Of a DNA stretch of 64,000 bases, positions 24,132 through 34,363 are shown in pieces. Both the position numbers and the translations under genes were made by a program. The notes beneath the pieces are model-generated. The model was given only the letters and a program-made list of their open reading frames with translations. It was not told the origin of the DNA and made no database searches. Each line of letters begins with the position of its first letter. The stretch's first letter is position 1. Source of the stretch: Cyprinodon diabolis (taxonomy: Eukaryota > Chordata > Actinopteri > Cyprinodontiformes > Cyprinodontidae); NCBI GenBank assembly GCA_030533445.1, contig CM060064.1, forward strand, positions 2,873,416-2,937,415. The letters are read 5' to 3'.

Positions 24132-25282
24132 AAAAATCTGCCTGAAAGAGAAAAAAATTTCACAATGAGTCCAATGCCAGTTGAAGCCTTGCCCCACATA
24201 TTGTAACAGCCTTTTTAGCAAACATTACTAAATAAAGCTGTGCACTTTTCATTTTACTGAGACGTGCCTGTGTGTGACCAATCAGTGAAACTACTTCCTT
24301 AACTTATTTCTTTCTGGTGTGATGGGAGAACACTGCCCTGTGTCGTGGCTTAACATGTACAATAAGAGTGACCTTAAAGTCCCTGGCTCTCATTACCATA
24401 ATGTCTCTCCTTGTTAATTGCCATAGCTGCTGTCTTGTTCACACGCAAGCTGCAGAATTCAAACAGCTTCTAAAGGAAAGATTTTTAATTTTCATCTTTT
24501 TCTTTTGTCATAACTTCCCAATTTTATCTGGATCTAAGGAAGCAGGCTGACCTCCGGCACCAAGGTCATGTGTTTGTTCGTCACGACTCCTCAACACGGT
24601 TGGTATTCAGAGCCACAGAGGTGCAGAGGAATCACTTCTATTCCCATATTACCATAAATACGCCATACCTGTGGCTACATTTAAATAGGATGGCGATGGA
24701 AAGCCATTTCCTTTCTGACAGATATCATTTAAAATCAGATCCTAACAGAGTTATAAAAATGTCACACAGACATGAGGCATTATTTCAAAATTCATATTAT
24801 TCCTGCATTACACTAACAGCCATGCGGTGGACGCAGGGAAAAGGATAGAATGAGTCATATCAGTAAAATTTTATGAAAAGGCTTAAAACGGTATCCAGCA
24901 GAAACCTGCTGCTGCTTTTAGGCTCCATTTACGTTTCGTTTTCTTTTTCAGCTTCATATTTTATTCTTTCTTTACATTGTTTTTGAAATTTTGCCTTAAG
25001 AGGTTTTACTAATCATTTTATGTCTTTTTAAAACGTAAAGCTATTCTCAAGGTATTTTACAGTTTTGAAAGTTTGAGCTGAAAGTGTCTCCTTTTCATTT
25101 TCACCATGCTGTCAGATTACATTTCTTGTTGGAAACGTGAAACAACCTTCTTCATACTAATACATGTCAGTTACAGCATCTGGCACAGATATTTACAATA
25201 ACAGTGGCAGCTCTGGTAAACTACGTGCACCACTAGTGAGCAGTGATGGAACATTACTAAAAAGATACAAACGAACTAGTCA
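24132..25282. other. Intron, nothing assigned
   Basis: AT-rich intron sequence with no recognisable element. Confidence 0.5.
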
Positions 25283-26447
25283 TCATTAATTTAATTTAAT
25301 TCAGTTTATTTCTATAGCTCCAACTCCCAACACATGTCATCTTAAGGCACTTTCCAGTTCACCAGATCATCGATTCAGATTGATTCAAATTTTCTATCTA
25401 AGGAAAACCAGCTGATTGCATCGACTCATTGACTCTTCAGCAATCCCTCACACTAAGCATGCTTGCAGCGACAGTGGAGAGGAAAAACTCCCTTTGAACA
25501 GGAAGAGACCTCCAGCAGAACCAGGCTCAGTGTGAGCGGCCATCTGCTGAGGCCCACTGGGGTTCAAGGAGACAGAAGCAGACATAGAAAAAGAAGCATA
25601 GATACAAAAGGCAACTGTCAACCAGCTCCACAGGCGGCCCCGTCCAGGAAACACACAGCCAGGCAGACGAGCTCCGAGCCAGCTCCCATGTCAGAGGATG
25701 AAGAGAGCACATCCAGTTAGTCACAGTCAGAGAAACAGGACTACACTGGAAAACAGGCCAAGCTCCAACATCTAGAAACAAAGGTGTTGATGGCAGCAGC
25801 ACAGCTGATATTTCTCTCCAGGATGGAGTCACAGCCAAACAGGAACAGACCAGATGAAGCTACTATGAGAAAAAGCAGAGAGAGCAGAACGTTAGAGATT
25901 GAACTAATAGATTCTGCAGAGTGGGAGAATAGAGATAGAATGAAGCAGAATGATGAAAAAGGGGTCCCTATGTCCTCCAGCAGTCTAAGCCTATAGCAGC
26001 AGAACTATAGAGATAGCTCAGGATAACCTGAGCCACTCTAACTATAACTATAGCATTAATAGTTACATTAATGTAACCGAGATAGTAACTCAGTTACAGT
26101 CCAATCGAAGTAATTGGATACTTGTCTATGAAGAAGAATTTGATGACTTTCCTGTTATCCGAACTTTGAACGGTCAATCATGAGGATGCTTGATACTATT
26201 TAATGAATGAAATAATTAAAAGGATTAGAAAAATGAAAACTTTGAATACTTATCTGCACCATTCTGCTGTGTGTGGTGGGAGAATAATAATATTAATGTG
26301 AGCAAATATATAAGAAAAAACTAAGCAAATTCATGTTTTTGAATTGAACTGTATGATCTGGTTGAACTGTAAAGTGCCTTGAGATGACATGTGTTGTGAA
26401 TTTGGCGCTATATAAATAAACTGAATTGAATTGAATTGAATGTTACA
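25283..26447. repeat. TTGAA-tailed fish retroposon, two ends facing outward
   Basis: The left end (TTTAATTCAGTTTATTTCTA, AACACATGTCATCTTAAGGC) is the inverted counterpart of the right end (CCTTGAGATGACATGTGTTG, AATAAACTGAATTGAATTGA) over about 100 bp. The middle includes a phrase common in fish, GCGACAGTGGAGAGGAAAAA. This is either two head-to-head copies or an element with terminal inverted repeats. The open frames at 25463-25720 and 25784-25996 have no recognisable domain. Confidence 0.65.
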
Positions 26448-27474
26448 TTTTTTTAAATAATTTAACACAAGCAAAATCTATTTGCAATAGAATTAAACAG
26501 ATATTTTATAATATTTTAGTGGAAAATAACACAACAGGACTATTTTTCCAGCATTTCTTTCTGTTGTGCGTGTCCTGTTTGCCAATACAGCGCTGAGAAA
26601 TGAAGTCCCAGTTCTGGACAATAGCACGACAGATCAGCTTTCACAAGTGGACCATCATGGCTGTTGCAAAAGGATTTTACTTCATCATTGTGTCTGAAAC
26701 TTTAATAGAAGTTTCTATAGGGAAAAAACTGCACAGATGGAAAGAAAAGTAGGAAAAGAAGAGGGTATGAGAATTGAAGGGAAGAGAAAAAAGAAAGAGA
26801 GGAAAGGAAAGAGTATTAAAGAAAAAATAAAAACAAAACAAGGAAAATGCAGAATAATGTAGACATCTGCTTCCACACCTGTAAGAAATGAGTAGGAAGA
26901 GAAGGAAACAAAACAAAAACACAACACATAATATATTGACCCTACAAAAGAGACTGTCCCATAGAAACACTGTAGAAAATGCCTACAAATAGCAGAAGCT
27001 AAACCACAATGATAACACAATGTTATTCAGAGCGATATGCAGTTTAGCGTAAGGCATAATATGTGTATCTGTGAACACAGTTATGATCCTTATCCCTTTA
27101 AAGCCCGATCCAAGAATAAAACAAAACAGAAAATTACTTTTTTTTGGTTTGAAGTCCTTATTTGGCCTTTTAACAAAATATGTAAAAAGAAAAACAGAAA
27201 TACATTTTTGATATTAATAATTTATTACTATGCGATAAGTCAAGATTATTTTTTGTGTAGTCTTCTACCCTCTGTTATCAGGTATATCTGATTGTGTACA
27301 ATAGGATTTCGAGCAAAGTTTTTACCATTAAATTATGCAAAAGGTGTCAGACGCAAAACATTTCAGAAACCGTATGTATCAAATATGATGCATTTGGCAT
27401 TACAGGGTTAAAGGAGGAAGAGCTCAGTGCTGATACAAAGGACACCAGAGCCCTAAACATCCAGAGGTATCCTT
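26448..27474. other. Intron, nothing assigned
   Basis: Purine-rich stretch at 26740-26840, which yields artificial Phe/Leu-rich frames on the minus strand. No gene. Confidence 0.5.
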
Positions 27475-27869
27475 GGGTCCGTTTCACGAAGGAGATTTTA
27501 CAAACTCAGATTCAAATCTTCAAATCTTAATTTCTCTAGCCTAAAGTCAGGAACTCTGAGTTTTCAGTTTCATAAAAGCTGCTAGAATTAGTTCAATCAA
27601 CTCCTAAGTAGAACCACTGAGAGTTTAGCGCATGCGTAACAAGGATGAAGATCCATTATCAGTGGAGTGACGATTCGACGAGTCACCATGACAACAGGTA
27701 ACAGAAAGGGCCTATTTCACCCGACGGGATCTAAAGATTTTAATGCAGAAATGCAAAAAAATGAAAATAAAAAAAGGAGAATGTGTTTTAAAGACAGAGA
27801 AACAGCTACAGCTGCAAAGGAAGATGGCCAAGGAGAAGATTGTGTGTAACGGATCTAGTAAATGATATA

Positions 27870-27929
27870 CAGTGGGGCAAAAAAGTATTTAGTCAGCCAC
27901 CAATAGTGCAAGTTCTCCCACTTAAAATA
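27870..27929 (+). repeat. Orphan Tc1 terminal repeat fragment
   Basis: About 55 bp starting CAGTGGGGCAAAAAAGTATT are essentially identical to the left terminus of the full element at 28032, separated from it by an AT microsatellite. It may be a duplicated or truncated terminus. Confidence 0.85.
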
Positions 27930-27933
27930 ACTT

Positions 27934-27935
<2 letters not shown>

Positions 27936-28023
<88 letters not shown>
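27936..28023. repeat. (AT)n microsatellite
   Basis: About 88 bp of nearly uninterrupted AT dinucleotides between two copies of the Tc1 terminus. It also produces an artificial Tyr-Ile frame on the minus strand. Confidence 0.98.
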
Positions 28024-28027
<4 letters not shown>

Positions 28028-28031
28028 TATA

Positions 28032-29637
28032 CAGTGGGGCAAAAAAGTATTTAGTCAGCCACCAATAGTGCAAGTTCTCCCACTCAAAAAGATGAGAGAG
28101 GCAGGTCATTTTCATCATAGATATACCTCAACTATGAGAGAAAAAATGAGAAAAAAAAAATCCAGAAAATCACATTGTCTGATTTTTAAAGAATTTATTT
28201 GCAAAATATGGTGGAAAATAAGTATTTGGTCAGTTACAAACAAGCAAGATTTCTGGCTCACACAGACCTGTAACTTGTTCTGTAAGAGGCTCCTCTGTCC
28301 TCCATTCGTTACCTTCATTAATGGCACCTGTTTGAACCCGTTATCAGTATAAAAGACAGCTGTCCACAACCTCAAACAGTCACACTCTAAACTCCACCAT
28401 GGCCAAAACTAGAGAGCTGTCAAAGGACACCCGAAACAAAATTATAGACCTGCACCAGGCTGGGAAGTCTGAATCTGCAATAGGTAAACAGCTTGGTGTG
28501 AAGAAATCAACTGTGGGATCAATTATTAGAAAATGGCAAACATACAAGACCACTGATAATCTTCCTCGATCTGGGGCTCCACGCAAGATCTCACCCCGTG
28601 GGGTCAAAATGATCACAAGAACGGCGAGTAAAAATCCCAGAACCGAACGGGGGGAACTAGTGAATGGCCTGCAGAGAGCTGGGACCAAAGTAACAAAGGC
28701 TACCATCAGTAACACACTACGCCGCCAGGGACTCAAATCCTGCAGTGCCAGACGTGTCCCCCTGCTTAAGCCAGTACATGTCAAGGCCCGTCTCAAGTTT
28801 GCTAGAGAGCATTTGGATGATCCAGACGATGACTGGGAGAATATCCTATGGTCAGATGAAACCACAATAGAACTTTTTGGTAAAAACTCTACTCGTCGTG
28901 TTTGGAGGAGAGAGAATGCTGAGTTGCATCCAAAGAACACCATACCTACAGTGAAACATGGGGGTGGAAACATCATGCTTTAGGGCTGTTTTTCTGCTAA
29001 GGGACCAGGACGACTGATCCGTGTGAAGGAAAGAATTAATGGGGCCATGTATCGTCAAATTTTGAGTGAAAACCTCCTTCCATCAGCAAGGGCATTGAAG
29101 ATGAAACATGGCTGGGTCTTTCAGCGTGACAATGATCCCAAACACACCGCCCGGGTAACGAAGGAGTGGCTTCGTAAGAAGCATTTCAAGGTCCTGGAGT
29201 GGCCTAGCCAGTCTCCAGATCTCAACCCCATAGAAAATCTTTGGAGGGAGTTGAAAGTCTGTGTTGCCCAGCGACAGCCCCAGAACATCACTGCTCTAGA
29301 GGAGATCTGCATGGAGGAATGGGCCAAAATACCAGCAACAGTGTGTGAAAACCTTGTGAAGACTTACAGAAAACCTTTGATCTCTGTCATTGCCAACAAA
29401 GGGTATATAACAAAGTATTGAAATGAACTTTTGTTATTGACCAAACACTTATTTTCCACCACATTTTGCAAATAAATTCTTTAAAAATCAGACGATGTGA
29501 TTTTCTGGATTTTTTTTTCACATTTTGTCTCTCATAGTTGAGGTATATCTATGATGAAAATTATCGGCCTCTCTCATCTTTTTAAGTGGGAGAACTTGCA
29601 CTATTGGTGGCTGACTAAATACTTTTTTGCCCCACTG
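28032..29637 (+). mobile_element. Tc1 element with about 200-bp inverted repeats
   Basis: The left end CAGTGGGGCAAAAAAGTATT and right end TTTTTTGCCCCACTG are flanked by TA on each side (28030-28031, 29638-29639). Inverted repeats extend about 200 bp: ACTATGAGAG and GGTGGAAAATAAGTATTTGG on the left have complements at 29436-29560 on the right. This is the long-repeat (IR/DR) layout of Sleeping Beauty-like Tc1 elements. It carries one transposase gene with a single stop. As I recall, this family is widespread in fishes and other aquatic vertebrates. Confidence 0.93.
28399..29421 (+). pseudogene. Tc1 DD34E transposase with one premature stop
   Basis: One reading frame runs from ATG at 28399 ([15 protein letters not shown]) to the stop at 29419-29421. 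It is interrupted once, by TAG at 28981-28983. That makes 340 codons before the final stop, normal for Tc1. N-terminal helix-turn-helix motifs ([19 protein letters not shown]) are followed by a basic linker and the RNase H-like catalytic core. The catalytic residues are Asp in WSDETT, Asp in QRDNDPKH and Glu in NPIENLW, with 34 residues between the last two. The product would bind the inverted repeats and cut and paste the element. The stop lies in the catalytic core, between the first and second Asp, so the gene is not functional as it stands. Confidence 0.93.
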
Positions 29638-29933
29638 TATATATATATATATGTTATTTTTTATTTTTGCCCAAAGCTATGACAAAAATCATACTTAATC
29701 AGGAAATAAAACAACGTGATTGGCGATTGGCTGTTATGAGAGCGGAGACAGAGGAGACTCTGAGTTTAATGAAGAAAACCTGCTGCTGATCTGGTTAGCT
29801 TTGGGAGAATGTTACTATGGTAACTGAAACAGAGGTTGAGGAAAGTCTTTGTGAAATGGAAAAGTCAGAGTTTCCCTGTTTTAAGGTTTAGACAACTTAG
29901 TTTTCAGTAAACCTGCTTCTTGAAACGAACCCC

Positions 29934-32281
29934 TGATTTTCAAAGAATCCAATCAAAGCTCTGCATTGCATGTCATCTTCTTCTTCTGTATTTTTGAATG
30001 TCCACATTTATTCACATCCACACACACTCTCCCTACAGTGTCCATAATAATTTCAGGTTTCCATGTATGATTATGCACCAGTTGGTCTTTAGAAGATGAC
30101 TTGAAGGCACCATGTAGAAGTGAATTTCCATACTTTCTCCTGGTTTGCATCTTCTAAATAAATCTGCTCTGCGGATGCAAACAAGTTACAACAAGTTGTA
30201 CACAGAAACCTTTTGAACATCAGGACCTCTGACGCTCTGCAGAAGCTTCACTCATCCCGGTACCCGGAATGCTTAATACTGAAAAGGAAGATGTCCGCTT
30301 TTATTTAATCCCATTAACTTAGTCATTATTTATCCGTCCACCTGGATAAATAACTTTCTAATCAAAACTAAACATCGGGTTTAAATTAAAATAACCTTGA
30401 AACTAAATAGGATTGGTATAAGAATACATTTCTGCCAAATGTAGATGTATATCATAAGCAAATTAGATTATTTTATTATTTGGTTTAGGTTTTGTTGCAT
30501 TGATGAAACTATAGAAACATAATAAAGGAATCTTTCTATTATGGACGTTTCTATTTCTATTATGGACGTGTTTCTGTTGGGAAATTTTTATTTTTATTTT
30601 ATTTTGAGGATTTGTGGAAAAAATGAAGAAAGTTCCCATCCCTGCATCAGAGCGCTACCTGTCAGATCTATGAACGGTTTTCTATGCTTGTAACCAAACT
30701 AGCAGCATTAGTGGAGTTTGGAGATGCAATCCACTTCTTAAATCTATCTTTGCTTGCCTCTAATTTATCCAGAAGTTCTGCAATCGCACTCTTTCTCTCC
30801 CTCCCAGCTTGGTGGTGGGCTGCAGATTTAGAATGCCTTCCCTGGAAATGTCTTTCCTAATGACTGTTTTTTATTATTTGACAACTTCTTATTCCATGGC
30901 AAAAATGCAGGCAATCCTTCCTCATTGGTAATGAAAGCAAATGATTTGCTCCATTCTTCTTTGAATCATCTGTTCTCATCAGCAATCTTCCTTTATTTCA
31001 CTTTGGGATCCATGGAACGAGAAACAGCCGCTGCTTTTTTTGTGTTGCAGGCTATGACCACTGATCTCTATGGCTATGATGCAAATTTTTATTACATTTT
31101 TACATTTATTCTTTAAATTTGTTCATTATACAAATGTTTACAGCATTGGAAAACACAATTAATGTTTGTTTGACCTCATGCACACCATATTGAAATAAAC
31201 AAACAAACAAAATAAGTTTTCATACATTTCAGGGAACTGAAGGGTGGCGGCTTGCCGACTCCTGCTATACAGAACGAACCCCTTCATAGCAGAAATGGAG
31301 TTAGCTGTTCTTTAAAGACCAACAGAAGGAGTTTTTTGTGCCCTGACTTAGTTTGACAGGAAACTTGTTTTGATGAAGAACTCTGAGAGGTAAAATCAGG
31401 CAATGATACGCAACCTAGAGTGATTTAAAGTGAGAGGCAGGTGGCACACGGGGTGAAAAGGTGCTGACCCCGAGCAGAGCTCCGGTCTTTAACAGCAGGT
31501 CTTGAACCTGTCAGCGCTTACAACTGAATGCAAACAGCAAGCAGATGCTGCTTGATACACAGATCATGCTTCAGTCTCTGGCTTCCAGCATGAACACTGT
31601 TTTTTTTGCAGCTGTTTTGCAGAAGAGCCCTGACAGGTCGGCTCGCTTTGTTTTCAAATGCTCTTAGAGTCTTTAAACAGACTTTAAGCTGTTGGAAAGT
31701 GGAATATTTGCTTTTTCCTGCGATGAATTCATTTGACTAGGCTCTTCTTTGCTGCTTAGATGAGGCCTCTCGGTTTAGTTTATTCCATCTGCTCCTTCCT
31801 TTGCATCAAACCATCGCTCTGTCTCTCTCTGGCTCACACACTTGGATCTGGCTTATGTACAGTTACATTGGAAGGAATTTGGCTGTGACAGGATTCTGGG
31901 ACGCTACAGCAGCAGCTGGCATTAGTTGTGAAGAGGCTGTTGGTACTTGGCAGAAGTGACGAGGAGGAAAGCCTTTGGTACCTGAGCTCCTTCACCAACA
32001 GCGACACATTTTAAAGCTGAGCTTCCTGTGAACCCAGAGAAAATGAGTGCAGCAGAACTGAACCACATCATGAAGACACTAGAGAGAAAACTATGATGCC
32101 CTCCATGTTTTTAGCCTCTAGTTATATTTCAAGCTGATAAAGTGCAGGTCCTTAATATTCTTTTAGAATCATAGATTTATTTATTTTTTTTACATTGGTG
32201 TTTAAATTTTGTTCTAAAACAAGGCAAAACACAAAACATACTCCATCTATTTCTAGTAGTTTGCTGCTAATAATACTGATA
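29934..32281. other. Intron, nothing assigned
   Basis: AT-rich intron. No exon or element termini recognised. A short (AAAC)n-like run lies at 31196-31212. Confidence 0.55.
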
Positions 32282-32283
32282 TA

Positions 32284-33504
32284 CACTCACCGGCCACTTT
32301 ATTAGGTACACCTGTCCAACTGCTCGTTAACACTTAATTTCTAAGCAGCCAATCACATGGCGGCAACTCAGTGCATTTAGGCATGTAGACATGGTCAAGA
32401 CAATCTCCTGCAGTTCAAACCGAGCATCAGTATGGGGAAGAAAGGTGATTTGAGTGACTTTGAACGTGGCATGATTGTTGGTGCCAGAAGGGCTGGTCTG
32501 AGTATTTCAGAAACTGCTGATCTACTGGGATTTTCATGCACAACCATCTCTAGGGTTTACAAAGAATGGTCCGAAAAAGAAAAAACATCCAGTGAGCGGC
32601 AGTTCTGTGGGCGGAAATGCCTTGTTGATGCCAGAGGTCAGAGGAGAATGGCCAGACTGGTTCGAGCTGATAGAAGGGCAACAGTGACTCAAATAAGCAC
32701 CCGTTACAACCAAGGTGGGCAGAAGAGCATCTCTGAACGCACAGTACGTGGAACTTTGAGGCAGATGGGCTACAGAAGCAGAAGACCACACCGGGTGCCA
32801 CTCATTTCAGCTAAGAACAGGAAACTGAGGCTACAATTTGCACAAGCTCATTGAAATTGGACAATAGAAGATTGGAAAAACGTTGCCTGGTCTGATGAGT
32901 CTCGATTTCTGCTGCAACATTCGGATGGTAGGGTCAGAATTTGGCGTCTACAACATGAAAGCATGGATCCATCCTGCCTTGTATCAACGGTTCAGGCTGG
33001 TGGTGGTGGTGTCATGGTGTGGGGAATATTTTCTTGGCACTCTTTGGGCCCCTTGGTACCAATTGAGCATCGTTGCAACGCCACAGCCTACCTGAGTATT
33101 GTTGCTGACCATGTCCATCCCTTTATGACCACAATGTACCCAACTTCTGATGGCTACTTTCAGCAGGATAATGCGCCATGTCATAAAGCTGTAATCATCT
33201 CAGACTGGTTTCTTGAACATGACAATGAGTTCACTGTACTCAAATTGCCTCCACAGTCACCAGATCTCAATCCAATAGAGCATCTTTGGGATGTGGTGGA
33301 ACGGGAGATTCGCATCATGGATGTGCAGCCGACAAATCTGCGGCAACTGTGTGATGCCATCATGTCAATATGGAGCAAACTCCCTGAGGAATGCTTCCAG
33401 CACCTGGTTGAATCTATGCCACGAAGAGTTTAGGCAGTTCTGAAGGCAAAAGGAGGTCCAACCCGTTACTAGCATGGGGTACCTAATAAAGTGGCCGGTG
33501 AGTT
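32284..33504 (+). mobile_element. Tc1/mariner element, DD36E type
   Basis: The left end ACTCACCGGCCACTTTATTA (preceded by one C) and the right end TAATAAAGTGGCCGGTGAGT are inverted repeats of about 26 bp with one terminal mismatch, flanked by TA (32282-32283 and 33505-33506). It carries one transposase gene with two premature stops. Confidence 0.92.
32432..33472 (+). pseudogene. Tc1/mariner DD36E transposase with two premature stops
   Basis: A frame from ATG at 32432 (MGKKGDLSDFERGMIVGARR) to TAG at 33470-33472 spans 346 codons. It is broken by TGA at 32852-32854 (codon 141) and TAG at 33431-33433 (codon 334). Helix-turn-helix motifs (ISETADLLGFSCTTISRVYK and a second near residues 85-125) precede the catalytic core: WSDESRF, QQDNAPCH and NPIEHLW. 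There are 36 residues between the second Asp and the Glu, against 34 in the other two Tc1 elements of this window. That spacing is the mark of the DD36E (Incomer) lineage as I know it. The early stop separates the DNA-binding half from the catalytic half. Confidence 0.9.
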
Positions 33505-33506
33505 TA

Positions 33507-33642
33507 CTTAGTAGACTCCTTTATGTTTAACATTTTTTTTCTATTAGTAATATGTTTGTAACTATTTGTATGTAGGTTAATAAAACAGGTCTCCTAAACA
33601 GAGTATTTCATGTTTAGGTAAGAGTTCTCTGAGGAAGAGGAT
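33507..33642. other. Short intron spacer
   Basis: Sequence between the DD36E element and the gypsy target site, no features. Confidence 0.5.
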
Positions 33643-33647
33643 GTTTG

Positions 33648-34352
33648 TGTCATGATGGGTTCTCTAGTGAGACCCAGTTATGCAGAACACCACGGAGACG
33701 GAAACAGAAGTAAAAGGTTTAACGATGTTTATTGTCACAAGCACAGTTTAATCACTGGTTCTGGTTCTGGCCTGGGGACTGGTTCACTGGAGTCTGCGTG
33801 GGAGACAGTTCAGTTAGCGTTTGCTCAGAGGAGTTTGATTCAGACAGTTTCAGATTTGTACCTTAAGGGTTCTTGGTTAAAGCCTAGAGAGGGAAACTGT
33901 TGGGTCCGGAGATAGTTTGTTCAGCAGAGTCCGTTAACTGCTTCAGCGTCTTACTTCTTGAGAATGAGCTGACCTTGGCTTTGAGTTTCCAGCTCTTGGT
34001 CCAGAGCTGCAAGGAAAATCCAGAGAGAGACTTCAGGTTTGGCTCAGAGGGCAGGCTCGGCAGGTTATGCTCCTCCTGAGCTTCACAGGAGAAAAACAGG
34101 TTTCCTGGAAGACAGAGACAAAGGTTAGAATCCAGTCTGGATTCAAAAGTCAACCAAGGTTCTCAGAGATACTAGGCTTAGGTGCTAACCAACTGGATAA
34201 AACACTGCGGCGTTGAGGCAAGGTGTGAAGACAGCTTAAATACTGTGGATCCTCTGATGATGGGATGAGCTTCAGCTGTGCAGGAGGCTCGGCTCAGGAG
34301 GATCCATGGCGGACTCTGCTGGAGGAAGGTGGTACTTCTCCAGCTCCCAACA
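33648..34352 (-). repeat. 3' LTR of the gypsy element (705 bp)
   Basis: On the minus strand it starts TGTTGGGAGC and ends CATGACA, thus TG...CA. A TATA-like TATTTAAG lies at 34235-34242, and about 30 nt downstream is GCCGCAGTGTT (34201-34211 as its complement), the likely transcript start. It is the partner of 38884-39587. Confidence 0.95.
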
Positions 34353-34363
34353 GTACCCCCCCC
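34353..34363 (-). promoter_or_regulatory. Polypurine tract of the gypsy element
   Basis: On the minus strand GGGGGGGGTAC directly abuts the 3' LTR and directly follows the final pol stop (complement at 34364-34366). A purine run in this position primes plus-strand DNA synthesis in LTR retrotransposons. Confidence 0.85.

Larger units (their letters stand above)
27475..29933. mobile_element. Harbinger-like element split by Tc1 insertion
   Basis: The left end GGGTCCGTTTCACGAAGGAG and the reverse complement of the right end, GGGTTCGTTTCAAGAAGCAG, are clear terminal inverted repeats of the PIF/Harbinger type common in fish. The flanking trinucleotides are CTT and CTG, an imperfect 3-bp target site. 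Between 27660 and 27850 a short frame (27667-27849) encodes a lysine-rich peptide of unknown identity. Another fragment of the same interior, inverted, lies at 41583-41645. A Tc1 fragment, an AT repeat and a full Tc1 element lie inside, so this element is older than those insertions. Confidence 0.65.

Noticed and set aside
25463..25996. Polar frames inside the retroposon as a gene
   Set aside because: No domain, and the same DNA is decayed in other family copies.
27855..28118. Minus-strand frame with a long Tyr-Ile repeat
   Set aside because: It is only the translation of the AT microsatellite and the Tc1 termini around it.
28380..28976. 198-residue minus-strand frame
   Set aside because: Antisense to the Tc1 transposase at 28399-29421.
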